From the NCBI GenBank assembly GCA_025618425.1, contig CM046837.1:25477793-25541792 (forward strand): a stretch of 64,000 nucleotides of DNA, given 5' to 3'. Below the pieces are notes generated by a model. The model saw only the letters and a list, made by a program, of their open reading frames with translations, was not told where the DNA came from and made no database searches. How positions within the stretch are numbered: position 1 is the first letter of the stretch; each line of letters begins with the position of its first letter. Shown here one piece after another: positions 42,448 through 54,286 of the stretch. Position numbers and translations under genes: made by a program. The stretch is from Heliocidaris tuberculata. Lineage: Eukaryota; Echinodermata; Echinoidea; Camarodonta; Echinometridae.

Positions 42448-42754
42448 GTGAGGGTCTCTTACATAGCCTTTAACAATTCTGGCTCGGAATCGTGCCATTT
42501 GTAATTATGAGTTTTAGAGGACTTGTGTCGTCATTCAGTTTCTTCGTCTATTTCAATCCATTGTGTATAGTACTAGGGTCTACACATAGTTCTGAATCTT
42601 TATTATTTTTAGTTGCATCCATATGCCAAATGTATCCTCTATAATCCATTCCGTAGCTCATATGCACCAGACGCAAGGATCAGAGAGGGCAGATGCCCCC
42701 CCCCCCCCTTCGCTGGAAAAACCACATTTACATATGAATATTTTGCAATAAAAC

Positions 42755-43550
42755 GATGTACCATATAACAAGTTTTCTCTACTTTAAAATGCGAACTTTC
42801 AGCATGTCAAAATTAAAATTGTCTCGCTCGATCGCTACGCTCCCTCTAATATTAATATACTCCGTGTGTTTTAACATAATGGATGCAGTGTTTCTTACAC
42901 TTTGTGAACCCTGTCTTAATACACAAGGCTCCCAAATGGTGGGAGGGGCAGGTGCTCCTCTCTACAAAGTTGATGGGCAAAGTCGCTTTTCCCCGTTCCT
43001 TTTGCAAGACAAGTAAAACAATGCATGTGTATTATATGACATGAGTCATTTTAAAGTATTACAATGAAAACTATTTTAGTGCTCCTAAATACACAATTTC
43101 AGTGTTCAAATAATTTAGATTTCCTCACTCGGTCGCTACGCCTCCTCGCATATTAACAGATGCAGTGTATCTTAGGACTGTATATCTACTGTAGAAACCC
43201 AGTCTACATCAGCGTGGGGCAGGGGCTCTCCTCTGTGAAGGGGGGGGGGGACAAGATATTTTGCATTTAACAATAATTTTGCATTGTAACAATGGATAGG
43301 CTTTCTTGAGCTCTAAAATGCAAATTTTCAACATTCCAAAATCTAAATTTTGTCACTCAGTCTCTACGCTCTCTCGCACTTTAATAGACATGACAGATGT
43401 AGTATTTCTCGACAAAGCCTGTATTCCCGATTTAAATTTGCTTTTTTTTTTAAAATCAAAATGTGTTTTTTGTTGTTTTTTTTTCAGAAAAAAAATAGAA
43501 CGTGAAAAAAAAGAGTCAATATCATGTACCATGAATCCGAACCCATGTGC
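42755..43550. repeat. Three diverged ~260-bp direct repeats in intron 4 of gene B
   Basis: Landmarks recur at about 42780, 43060 and 43310: AAAATGCRAAYTTTCARCAT, a TCGCTCGATCGCTACGCTCC-type block (42823, 43126, 43357), then GATGCAGTGTTTCTTA. The block is the complement of the GCGAGCGTAGCGAGCGAGC motif found elsewhere. Confidence 0.65.
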
Positions 43551-43913
43551 CAAGGTTTACGACTTTTATTTCATATTTAGCCCAAATATGATCCAAGATG
43601 AACAAATTCTTCATTTAAATATTCGACTCTCAAACATCCTAATACCTTTCCCCCTTTTCTCGTAAATGAAAATTTCCCCTTCGAACTAAACTATGAAAAG
43701 CGTTATTGTATCTTTAAAAATTGAAAATTTGCGCTTTTCCCCTTTATTTCGGTCACACCAACGTGGCCGACCCTAGACAGACAACAGATCGCACAAAAAC
43801 TAACATTACAAGGAATGGCCATGAGGTCGGTTTGGAGTCGGTTTGGCGGTGTGACCAGGGAGTTATCACAGAACTCCTTGGTGTGACAAAGGCATTTTTG
43901 TCGTCCTGTATAG

Positions 43914-44068
43914 GCACTTTCATGAAGGCTGGAGGAATTCCCAGTATCATACCTGAGGAAACGAAGCTGAGCTTCTTTTTAAGAACAGTGGAAAGCAGTG
44001 AAATGCCCAGTCTTCAAGAAAAGATCGTACGATGTGCGAAAGGGGCAGCAACAGCGACTGGATGTGAG
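43914..44068 (+). CDS. PM20D2: Gene B exon 5
   Basis: Encodes GTFMKAGGIPSIIPEETK and [13 protein letters not shown]. It follows a GTGACCAGGGAGTTATC hairpin by about 27 bp. Confidence 0.9.
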
Positions 44069-44271
44069 GTAAATTCCCAGAGCGTTCACTTAGTGTAGAA
44101 AGTGTAACACGTGACTTTTCAGGTTTTATAAATTATCCTTTTTTGCAAAAATCGAGCAGACTTTTACCCAATTAACCAATATTTATCGTAAAAGCACCCT
44201 TATTTGTACCATTTCAGGGAGGTTAATTCAGTTGGCAAAGTACGGTACCCCTCTCAACGGTATTAGCAATC

Positions 44272-46392
44272 GCTTTCGAAACGGGACGGGAGGTCACGCG
44301 ACAGGAGCGATAAACGTTCGTGCTGGACGTCGTGCAAAACTTCCCGTCTATCACGGGCGGAAAACGACATAAACATGCCAACCTATACAACTATCTGATT
44401 GGTTAAAACTATACATCTACTCGACAGTTGTATAGTTGTACAGTTGAACACAATTATGTCGTTTTCCGCCCGTCATACCCGTCCTGTCACGTTTCGCTAC
44501 ACGGTGCTGTGACGGAAACGCCTAGACGGAAACGGAGAGATGGTGCACCAAATATAAATACCCTGCCCGCGCTCGCATATTTTTCTAATTTATTTCTTTG
44601 TTTTTCCTCTAGTCTATCCTCTTCTCTCTCATTATGTATTTATTTGCTTTTCCTTTTTTTCAATCCTCTTCTCTTTCCTTGTTTATTTCTTTGTTTTTCC
44701 TTGAAACTTTCCTCTTCTCTCTCCTTATGTATTTCTTTGTTTATCCTCTAATCTATCCTCTTCTCTCTCCTTATGTATTTATTTGTTTTTCCTTTTTTTA
44801 TATCCTCTTCTCTTTCCTTATGTATTTATTTGTTTTTCCTTGAAACTTTCCTCTTCTCTCTCCTTATGTATTTCTTTGTTTTTCCTTGAAACTTTCCTCT
44901 TCTCTCTCCTTATGTATTTCTTTGTTTTTTCTCTAATCTATCCTCTTCTCTCTCCTTATGTATTTATTTGTTTTTCCTTTTTTTATATCCTCTTCTCTTT
45001 ACTTATGTATTTCTTTGTTTTTCCTTGAAAATTTCCTCTTCTCTCTCCTTATGTATTTCTTTGTTTTTCCTCTAATCTATCCTCTTCTCTCTCATTATGC
45101 ATTTGTTTTTCCTTTTTCTATATCCTCTTCTCTTTATGTATTTCTTTGTTTTTCCTTGAAACTTTCCTCTTCTCTCTCCTTATGTATTTCTTTGTTTTTC
45201 CTCTAATCTATCCTCTTCTCTCTCCTTATGTATTTCTCTGATTTTTCCTCTAATCTATCCTCTTCTCTCTTATCTATTTATTTGTTTTTCCTTTTTTATG
45301 TCCTCTTCTCTTTCCTTATGTATTTCTTTGTTTTTCCTATAGTCTATCCTTTTCTCGCTCCTTATTTTTTTTATTTGTTTTTCCTTTTTTTATATCCTCT
45401 TCTCTTTTCTTATGTATTTCTTTGTTTTCCTTTAAACTTTCCTCTTCTCTCTCATTATGTAGCATTTCGAAACGGGACGGGAGGTCACGCGACAGGAGCG
45501 ATAAACGTTCGTGCTGGACGTCGTGCAAAACTTCCCGTCTATCACGGGCGGAAAACGACATAAACATGCCAACCTATACAACTATCTGATTGGTTAAAAC
45601 TATACATCTACTCGACAGTTGTATAGTTGTACAGTTGAACACAATTATGTCGTTTTCCGCCCGTCATACCCGTCCTGTCACGTTTCGCTACACGGTGCTG
45701 TGACGGAAACGCCTAGACGGAAACGGAGAGATGGTGCACCAAATATAAATACCCTGCCCGCGCTCGCATATTTTTCTAATTTATTTCTTTGTTTTTCCTC
45801 TAGTCTATCCTCTTCTCTCTCATTATGTATTTATTTGCTTTTCCTTTTTTTCTATCCTCTTCTCTTTCCTTATGTATTTCTTTGTTTTTCCTATAAACTT
45901 TCTTTTTCTCGCTCCTTCTTTTTTTTATTTGTTTTTCCTTTTTTTATATCCTCTTCTCTTTTCTTATGTATTTCTTTGTTTTCCTTTAAACTTTCCTCTT
46001 CTCTCTACTTATGTATTTCTTTGTTTTTCCTCTATTCTATCCTCTTCTCTCTCATTATGTATATCTTTGCTTTTCCTTTAATCTATCCTCTTCTCTTTCC
46101 TAATGTTTTTCTTTGTTTTTCCTTTTCTATATTTCTGTAGAACTACAAGATTCAATGTCTATACTCGATCTATGCGCATGTCGTAAAAAATTAGCTGTCA
46201 CATGTAGTGCACTGCACTGTGCGCGCGTGGGTAGACAACACCTCTCTGTCCTGTTCACAGACCGGACGCTATTTTGGCCGAATACCGTCCTGAAAACCAG
46301 GAGGACGGAGTGCGGTGGCGTTTCCGCATGCGCAGAAGGAGCGTTCGAGCGGACTAGCGTTGTGCTCCGAGCTACCGTCCTATTTCGAAAGC
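44272..46392. mobile_element. 2.1-kb DNA element with minisatellite interior, intron 5 of gene B
   Basis: GCTTTCGAAACGGGACGG at the left and CCGTCCTATTTCGAAAGC at the right are inverted with two mismatches. The left ~310 bp (44276-44590) is repeated essentially exactly at 45467-45780. The space between and after is a TTTCCTCTTCTCTCTCCTTA minisatellite. An inner hairpin CGGGCGGAAAACGACATAA/TTATGTCGTTTTCCGCCCG lies in each duplicated block. No transposase is present, and the Phe/Leu/Ser frames are minisatellite translations. Confidence 0.75.
44585..45466. repeat. ~46-bp minisatellite array
   Basis: Units of CTCTTCTCTCTCCTTATGTA followed by TTTCTTTGTTTTTCC and a short variable joint, about 18 copies. 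A second shorter array is at 45790-46130. Confidence 0.9.
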
Positions 46393-46619
46393 TTCCTATT
46401 TTGAGGAGGATTTGGGTATCGCGGTACGTCATGTACTTCATTTATGCCCGTTGAGGTAGGATAACGTCGGCTGCTGGTGCAGTCTCTGACATCCTAATTT
46501 AAATCAACATCCCCCCAAAATTGATTGTGATATAAACTCCGGAATAAAAAGTTTTAAATTACCGGCGCATAGGCTACCAAGGCTTGATGAGGGTAGGTAA
46601 TAAACACAATCGAAATGAC

Positions 46620-47135
46620 TCATCGTGTGCAACGGGCATTTTGCCAGTTAAGCCCGGCTCACATTTCGGTTGCGTCAGTACCTACGCTAATTGAGCCTGT
46701 GATGGCAATTAACCCATAAGCCAGTTTTGTACTGTTCACTTTGCAGTCACTTTTTTTAAACGATATCAATCTTTCATGACGCGGAAAAGATCGTACAAAT
46801 CACAGACACGATCCTAACGTCAGCAAATGATGCCTCTTGTGAGCCGGAATTTACGCACGATGTGTCACTTTGTTTGCGTTATCACTTGTGCGAATGGAGA
46901 ATGTAAAGGCAATTAGTGCATTCGCCAGTATTTCAAGGCGATGTTGATTTCGCGTTAAGTTTTTGAACGACCTCACTCTCGCATGGGGCGTCAAAGGCCA
47001 TGCCATTCGCTGACGTAACCCTATGCGTAGACCTACATCAGGCGAATGACGCCTCTTGTGCAACACTCATGTTAAATGGGCAGATCTATTTGTACGTCAA
47101 CAATTGACGCCTCTTGTGCAACGGGCATGACGGTA
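46620..47135. repeat. Diverged tandem units of 'cctcttgtgcaacgggcat'
   Basis: GTGTGCAACGGGCAT (46626), GCCTCTTGTGAGCCGG (46832), GCCTCTTGTGCAACACTCAT (47050) and GCCTCTTGTGCAACGGGCAT (47110) mark units of unequal length. Part of the sequence (ACTGTTCACTTTGCA with ACGATATCAATC) also matches gene A intron 6 near 22955-23000. Confidence 0.6.
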
Positions 47136-47159
47136 ACGGTATCCATGTTTTATTCACAG

Positions 47160-47391
47160 GTAAAATACTCATTTGGGGCCCCCTCGGACTACGCCAATCT
47201 TGTCACAAATGACACATTGGCGTCGGTCTACGAGCGTCGGCTCTCCGATCTTTCCGTCGATTACGTAACCAGTGAAGTGACGTTTTCTACTGACATGGGC
47301 GATGTGTCTTATGTGGTACCTAGCATCCATCCATTATATTACATCGGCACCGATGCTGCTAATCACTCGAGGGCATTCAATGATGCCACTG
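47160..47391 (+). CDS. PM20D2: Gene B exon 6
   Basis: Encodes VKYSFGAPSDYANLV through [10 protein letters not shown], including the last metal His. It has two codons more than copy A. The intron before it is 3.1 kb and contains a 2.1-kb minisatellite-bearing element. Confidence 0.9.
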
Positions 47392-47479
47392 GTAACATTG
47401 CAAGAAATCATTGTTATATATGATTAAATATGAGAATGCAGAAATTCCTTCTTATAAATGTCATCTCTCCTTTACCAAT

Positions 47480-48180
47480 TTACCGCTTTCTTGTTAACGC
47501 GATATCTAGAGAAACAATTCAGTTTTGAACTTCAAACTTGGTGCTAGTAAGTTTCACCATAAGAAGTTGATCTGATTAGATTTTGGTATATCAAAGATCA
47601 AAGATCATAGAGGTTAATTTCTTAAATTTTCAGGTTTTAGCCTCGTTAACGAGATATCTAAAAAACCATTTGAGGTATGAACTTCAAACTTAGTGCTAGT
47701 ATGTATCACCATAGGAAGATGATCTGATTAGATTTTGGGATAGGTAGATAAAAGATCAAAGGTCATAGGGGTAATTTATTATGAAATTTCAGTTTTTAGC
47801 CTCGTTATCGCAATTATCTCTTGAACTATTTTAGCTGTGAACTTCGAGCTTGGTTCTAGTATCATCATAGTCATGATAGGGAAACTAACTGATAAGATTT
47901 TTGTTTAAGTAGGTCAAATGTCAAATGTCACAGAGGTCAATATGCATGAAATTAAAGATTTGTTAGAATTTTACCACCATAATCTCAACTATTTTGTATG
48001 CATGACTATGAGGAGAAGTGTGATCAGACCTTTGGGTTGTTGGGTCAAAGGTCAAGGGTCAAAGGACAAAAGAGGTCAATTAATGTAATTATAGGGGTTT
48101 TTTTTATTCTGGTTATCACAATAGTTCTAGAACAGTTTGAGCCATGAACTGAACTTAACTGAATTTAGGCGGAGGCATCT
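47480..48180. repeat. Tandem ~150-bp units in intron 6 of gene B
   Basis: TTTTAGCCTCGTTAACGAGA, TGAACTTCAAACTTGGTGCTAG, ATCAAAGGTCATAG and similar recur about every 150 bp for five diverged units. It is related to 9660-11720. Confidence 0.75.
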
Positions 48181-48280
48181 ATGAAACACAGTTGCATTCA
48201 TCTTGTTATTTGTTACTGTAATTAAGATGATACTTATCATTATTGTTATCATCATCATCATTTATCATATATTTTTTCAG

Positions 48281-48381
48281 GTGCCATGGCCTTCACGTGT
48301 CTCGAACTGATGCAGCCTGGAAACAGCCATCTTATGGACAAAGTTAAGAAAAACTTTAAAGACAAGGTGTCCCGTGAATGA
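48281..48381 (+). CDS. PM20D2: Gene B exon 7, 39-bp deletion
   Basis: Encodes [18 protein letters not shown] and the KVSRE end, then TGA. It is in frame with exon 6 but lacks the 13 codons that start the exon in copy A, a segment also present in the vertebrate family (an alanine-rich C-terminal helix, from general knowledge). Confidence 0.88.
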
Positions 48382-48526
48382 TCAGATGTGAATCGCCGAC
48401 TGATACAAAGGGGCGCAAGAGGAATCCCCTCGATCATGGCCAACTCACATAGTTTTCATGTGTTTCTATTCTGGTGTCCTCCCAAGCTATGAATATTTTG
48501 CGCCCTTTCCCTCTATTTTGCTTGTT
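48382..48526 (+). other. 3' flank of gene B
   Basis: Presumed 3' UTR. No AATAAA is seen before the downstream MITE begins. Confidence 0.4.
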
Positions 48527-48941
48527 TTAACCCTTTCAGGACAGGGATTATTCAAGGGCTAAATTGATCACATTTCGTTCTTCAAATTGGCAACAATAAT
48601 ATTTTTCTTTTAGTACTAGATGGTTCTAATAAGGTGTAATGTCTTTCAGAACAACAAACATGGTTAGTGATTTTGTCGATAAGTTGAAAAAATTGCCAAT
48701 TTTGATGAAAACAATGATTTTGAATCTCTCAATTTGTTGCCAATTTAAGGATTTTGAAGCTTATTCTCCTTTTTAAAATTCCTGACATCAGATGCAATAT
48801 GGTCATGTAACAAAAATGGACATAGCATGTGCAGAAATTTTTGCTCTTTCTACTCATGCATCTGGTATATTTTTTAGAGCTTTGAATCAAAACTTATTAA
48901 GCCAAACCAAAAAATGTGGTCAATTGTCTTGAAAGGGTTAA
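48527..48941. mobile_element. TTAA MITE, family 2, reverse copy
   Basis: Ends TTAACCCTTTCAGGACAG and TTGTCTTGAAAGGGTTAA; the whole 415 bp is the reverse complement of 16633-17048 with scattered changes. It starts 146 bp after the stop of gene B. Confidence 0.82.
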
Positions 48942-49004
48942 CTCTATGATTTTGGTTTACTTCGTCCATAGTATGAATCTATAAGGTTCGCGGGTACCCC
49001 TCTA

Positions 49005-49983
49005 CAGTGCGTCCCCCCCAAAAAGTTGACAGTCAGAAAAAGTCTCCCCAAATAATATTTCAAAATATTTGAAGCAAAATTTCATACCTGTGGATAGCTT
49101 AGGATCTCTTCTATCAAATGACACCAAAATATGTGGCAATGTTTTCCGCTCGAGTGAGCAAAGACCACGTTTTTCTTCTGGCTGGTATCAGCAATGTTGA
49201 GTGACATGAAAAGGCCTTATAAATATTCATATTTGATCAATAATAGACAATTTATCAAATAGGAGGTTCTGTTCTCTGTATGTCCTTATGTATCTCATCA
49301 ATATTTTCATGTTTCAGCATGTTCAGTGAGCAATTTACTGCTTTACTGAGTATTTTGAAATATTAGTTTTGGCAAGCTTATAATTCAAGCTGGTTTTCTC
49401 AGTTAACCATAAAGTTTTGATGGAATATGTCAAGACATACAGAAAACAAAGCTTTTTCTTTCATAAATTGCCTTTTAATGATTAGAATATGAAAGTTTCT
49501 AAGCCTTTTCAAAACTTTAAACTTTGCTGATACCAGACAGAACCAATACAAAGTTTTGTCAACCATAGATTTTGCACCATTTCACAATAATGGCTTTTGC
49601 TCACTCAAGCGTAACATATCGTTAGATGTTTTGGTATCATTTGATAGGAGACACCCTAAGCTATCCATAGGTATGAAAATTTCATGAACATATTTTGAAA
49701 TGTCCATTTGGGGAGACTTTTTCCAAATGTCAACTTTTTACGGTTCTCAAATTTGTTAACACTGGTCAGCACAAAATACCAATTCTTGTCAAGTCTGGAT
49801 TTTGCACCCTTTCGCAAAAGTCGCTTTTGTTCACTCGAGCTCAAAATATTGCCACATATTTTGGTGTCATTTGATAGAAGAGACCCTAATCTATCCACGG
49901 GTATGAAAATTTCCCTCAAATATTTTGAAATATTTATTTTGGGAGACCTTTTCCAACTGTTAACTTTTTTGGGGGACGCACTG
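49005..49983. mobile_element. 979-bp foldback element with CAGTGCGTCCCCC ends
   Basis: CAGTGCGTCCCCCCCAAAA pairs with TTTTGGGGGACGCACTG. A module containing CACTCGAG, CATTTGATAG, GAGACCCTAA, TATCCACGG and GGGAGAC-TTTTCCA occurs once inverted in the left arm and twice in tandem in the right arm (49590-49740 and 49815-49960). No coding capacity. The frames on both strands at 49656-49995 are the repeated module. Confidence 0.82.
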
Positions 49984-51324
49984 CATTTTGGCTAAATCCA
50001 CTGGTATGCATGGTATGAGGTTTTGCGCGCACCCCTCTATTGAGGAGAGCTCCAGTAGCATGCATGTATAAGTTTTTCCGCGCTCCTTCTCTATCTTAGC
50101 CAAATCCAAATAATACAATGATAATGATGATGATAATAATAATAATAATAATGATCATTATCATCATAATGATGATGATGTCTGGATAAGTTTTATGTAG
50201 TACACAAAGTATGTATTATGTAATATCACTTCCTGTCTCCCTTTCAGTCTTTCACCTTTCCCCCACTTCCATGATCTCCAAAATTACCCCATTATCCTAA
50301 ACAATGACCTCATTATCTTACAATTATAAACATTGACCACGAATGACCACCCAGAGAGTTAACTTCAAGGAACCTAGATTCTAAGAACTATGACTCAAAG
50401 GACCAACCCAAGTCACACTCTCCATTACCACTCCCCACAATACCATAGCAACCCTGATAGACATTTAACCATAGACCAATCAAAAGCATGTTTAAGTCGC
50501 ACATCCAACATTGTTTCACTCCCCAAATACTTTCCTGATATTGAAGTTTCTCTAATCTGGGGCACTTGACGAACATATACTTCTTGTAATCTCCATTCTA
50601 CACAATGTAATTGTATTGAGAGTCGCTAAACTCTGTCAAATAAATACATCTATACTGAACTGCAAACAGATCTTGTACTCAGCTTCTTCATTTATAGACT
50701 CCTCATCTAAAACCGATCCCCAAACACGACATAATAATGCAGATGATAACAGTAATACCGTTTGAAATACAGGTGCAGATTGGAACAAATTTACTTGCAT
50801 TTCTTGGCTTTCTGTGAGTTTGAACGAAGTTTTGCAAATTTTGGTGAATTTGGTCAAAGGCTTCTGCTATATTATTCATTCCATTGTTATAATTATGCAA
50901 AAAAGTATTACTAAGTTTTAGGTATAGGCCTACATCTGTTTTTGAGCGCTTTGGCAGTGGGCCACTAATGGGGGGGGGGGGGACAAAAAAACACAATTTG
51001 AGAAAGAGAAAGGGTAGAAAAGGAAGACAAAAATACGATTATATTGTGTATTATATACGCCCCAGTACGCAGGGTAAATTGTATTAGTAATTAGTCTATT
51101 TAGACTTTAAAATATGAATGATTTTCTAAAGCTTATTCGCTTTGCTCCCTCACATAATGTTGCTTCTGGATCTTGTAATTTCACGCCCCAATATACATTT
51201 GATTTTGAAATAGTTTAGAAATGGCTTTTTAATGGGTTCAAAATTTAAAAAAAGAAAACAATAATATTTCTTGTTGCTTTGCTCCCTAAGTAGGACTTTA
51301 AGTTACATTGGCCTCTTTCAAGTA
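49984..51324. other. No gene recognised
   Basis: Contains an (ATA/ATG)n microsatellite at about 50118-50185 and a G tract at 50970-50983. No frame has a recognisable motif. Confidence 0.45.
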
Positions 51325-53135
51325 GGCGTGAGGGTCTGTTTCATGATGACACTATGAGTATTAACTGTATTTTACGATTGAGTGAGTAGTGGCTACTTTT
51401 GTAAAACTCGCAAAATTTGGTTTGCGCAAAAATGCGTCAGTCTTAAAGGAGAATGAAACCCTGGGGAAGTATCCATTTTAATAAAAAGAGAGGATAGAGA
51501 GAAGCAATTTAAAAAAGTTCCATCAAAATCGGTTACGAAATGAAAAAGTTATGAAAGTTTGAAAAGTCTCAATTTACTTTCTATGGCAATCCTCAAATTG
51601 GCAATGTTACTTCAAAATGGCAATTTTTAGTAGTACAACTCTCAATATGTTTTGTACACAAAAATTCATATTTTCTCCATTATCTCTAAAGATGCTGCTT
51701 GTCTTTTTGTGAACTCAACATATGTTGTATCAAATACATTTTCCCATGATATATCTTGAGCTAAGGAAGGAGACAAGCTGCACCTTGAGAAATAATGGGG
51801 ATAATATGAAATTTTGTGTACAAAACATATGGAGAGTTGTACTACTAAACCTGTCACTTTGAAGCAACGTTGCCAATTTGCGGATCGCCATAGAAAGTAA
51901 ATTGAGACTTTTCAAACCTTCATAACTTTCTAATTTCGTTAACGATTTTAATGGAACTTTAATAAATTGCTTCTCTCTATCCTCTATGTTCATTAGAATT
52001 GATTTTTCCCCAGGGTTTCATTCTCCTTTAACTTTGATCAAAGTGCCTATCAGGCATTAACTGCATGTTCTCTGTCAATTATCAATAATTGATTTGAAAA
52101 ATCATTTGACCCTTAAGCCTATACTTAGCCGCACATCCCCACCCCTCACTTCCAGACAGACACACACACGCACAAACGCCCCACACACACATTGCAGATT
52201 ATTCTTTCTGCGCACAATTCCATTCTTTGACTGGAGCATGTCGAAAGGATGCAAATTGCATGCATTCCAGGAAGATGGACCTGAATGTTCCATTTCGAAG
52301 AACAGAGATTATAAAAAACCCGGGTTTAAACATTCAGTGTTGTTTCTTTGCCCCATCTCTTCAAACCAGTCTGGGATATGATACAGTCCTGGGCATGTGG
52401 AAAGGATGCACTGTAATGCATGATGATATCTTTCACATGTATATGTTTAATGGAAGAAATGTTAAAACATGATTTTCATCAATAAATTTGATTCTCTTTT
52501 GAATTCTTATTCGTCATTCAGGATGTTGTTTATGGTGTCTTTTTATAACTTTTAAGAGGAATAAGAAATTTGAAGAAGTAAATATAAATATTACGTTTAT
52601 CCTCACGTTATTGCATTTAATCTCTCCAACACTCTTCAGGCAAAAATGGGTATTGACGCAGATGATTTGTGCTTGAAAGACACCACCTGCAATGGTGGTG
52701 GCGGTTGTGGGTCGGGGGCAATGACGCATCCAACAATGGTTGAAGCTTGTGTAACTCCTTCTTGAAGACCCAGGAAAAAAAACACAGTACAACTGCCAAT
52801 GCTCAGTATGCTACAATTGTACAAGAATGGAGCTGTCCAGATTTAACCCCTGTCTTGGGAGCATCCCGTCCTACTCCCCTTAATCAATTTCTGGATACGC
52901 CACTGTGGGTGTACACTGCTAAGTATAGGGTTAAGGATTAAATGATTGTTCAAATCTATTATTGATGGTTAACAGAGAACGTGCAGTTACTGCCAGATAG
53001 GCACTTTGATCAAATTCAAGACTGAGGCATTTTTGCGCAAACTTATTTTTGCTAGTTTTACAAAAGTAGCCAGTACTCACTCAAACGTAAAATAATGTCA
53101 ATATTCATAGTGTTATCCGATGAAACAGACCTTCA
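51325..53135. mobile_element. ~1.8-kb palindromic element with a MITE in one arm
   Basis: The left arm (51325-51442 plus 52032-52135) is complementary to the right arm (52900-53135): GGTCTGTTTCAT, GGCTACTTTTGTAAAACT, TTTGCGCAAAAATGC, TTGATCAAAGTGCCTATC and CCTATACTTAGC all pair. The left arm is interrupted by a TTAA MITE that the right arm lacks. The 765-bp centre (52136-52899) has CACACACACG-type simple sequence and no recognisable gene. Confidence 0.8.
51443..52031. mobile_element. TTAA foldback MITE, family 1, second intact copy
   Basis: Ends TTAAAGGAGAATGAAACCC and GGGTTTCATTCTCCTTTAA; 589 bp, matching 11039-11625 along its length. The host palindrome reads through its uninterrupted right arm as CAGTCTTGAATTTGATC. 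Confidence 0.88.
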
Positions 53136-53869
53136 CCCATAATTGTATTAGAAATATTTGGTGTCGTTATTGTGAAATTATGATTTTGAAGAATATTTTC
53201 AAGTGTGTACTTTTTTTTTTGGATACACACTGTAGTTAGATTCACAGACGGCTCCTCATGGGAAATAGTGTTCACCTTTTTTTTCAACATGGATTCCTAA
53301 GTAAAATTTAATGCTGAAAACGATGGCACCAACTGATTTGTTATATAATATGCCCAAAGTGCCCAAATTTTGTTTCAATGGCCCGCCAATGTTTTATGCA
53401 TTTCAGAGCAAACCTTGGGGCTAGAAACGGTGGTTTGGTGTTGAAAACCCATTATGAAGAGTAAAATAAAATATACGGTAATGTTTAAGACCCACCAAAG
53501 ACCACATGACCCCGGCATTTGTTCCAAAAAGGCCCCGAAGGACTAACAACTCACTAGAGTCGAAAAGATTGCTTTAAATGCTTTTCTCGATGCAAAAGAA
53601 GCTCACAGCTCAGTTAATGGCTATTTTGATATCAAAATACAAAGATACACTGTGGGTATGATGATATTGTGGCCATGTATGTGTCAGGTGCCCAAACTCT
53701 GATTTTAGAGGGCCGAATGTAAGTGATTATAGAGCATTAAACTATAGTGTCATGACATATTTTCTTTCCAAAAATATTTGAAAATATGTTATGCAAATAG
53801 TATTTATCGAATCGAACAACATTACATCATTTTGGGGGCACCTGAAAGGACATGGAGCCCCGCATCTCT
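53136..53869. other. No gene recognised
   Basis: AT-rich sequence with no defined repeat border. The 5' end of the LINE that follows may lie here but is too decayed to call. Confidence 0.4.
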
Positions 53870-54055
53870 TCATTAAAGCCCAATTGAAAATGGTGGGGTA
53901 GCATTATATATTAGGGAAGGTCTTGATTATAGGGCTCGTGATGATTTATCAGGCCCAAAAATGGGCTTCGAGTCTTTGTAGAAATTATTAATAAGGATAC
54001 AAAGTCTCTTGTTGGTTGTGTATATAGAGCACCAGGTAGTGCCATTCCTTCATTT

Positions 54056-54286
54056 ATGGATGTTTTTGAACAGGATATGCAAATTTTGAATAGGGAAAAT
54101 AAAGAGGTTTATGTAATGGGTGATTTTAACATTAATTTGCTAAATTTAGACAATGATGATGATAAAGTACGAGATTTTGTTGATCTCATGAACTCATTTG
54201 GTATGTTTGCTCTAATTACTAAACCAACACGTATTACTTATTCTTCTGCAACCTTAATTGATAATATATTTACAAATTGTGTTTAA
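54056..54286 (+). pseudogene. Older LINE, endonuclease fragment
   Basis: Encodes VMGDFNINLLN and TKPTRITYSSATLIDNIF, conserved blocks of AP-type LINE endonucleases. The frame breaks at both ends; the preceding EN sequence is at 53885-53980 in another frame. Confidence 0.85.

Larger units (their letters stand above)
39614..48381 (+). pseudogene. PM20D2: PM20D2-like M20 dipeptidase, copy B, frameshifted
   Basis: Exons are 39614-39856, 40831-41042, 41358-41506, 42305-42447, 43914-44068, 47160-47391 and 48281-48381, with the same splice phases as copy A. Exon 2 has an 8-bp tandem duplication (GAGATTGC then GAGATTGA) that shifts the frame and reaches TGA within 24 bases, before the HACGH metal ligands. 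Exon 7 lacks 39 bp (13 codons, [13 protein letters not shown] in copy A). All other catalytic motifs (GTPAEE equivalent DTPAEE, MVHP, AANH) are preserved. Without the 8 bp it would encode 408 residues. Preservation elsewhere suggests recent loss, polymorphism or a sequence error. It could still be a working gene if reads do not support the 8 bp. Confidence 0.88.

Noticed and set aside
44428..46140. Several overlapping hydrophobic frames suggestive of multi-pass membrane proteins
   Set aside because: All derive from a pyrimidine-rich minisatellite, recur in more than one frame and start inside a duplicated non-coding block.
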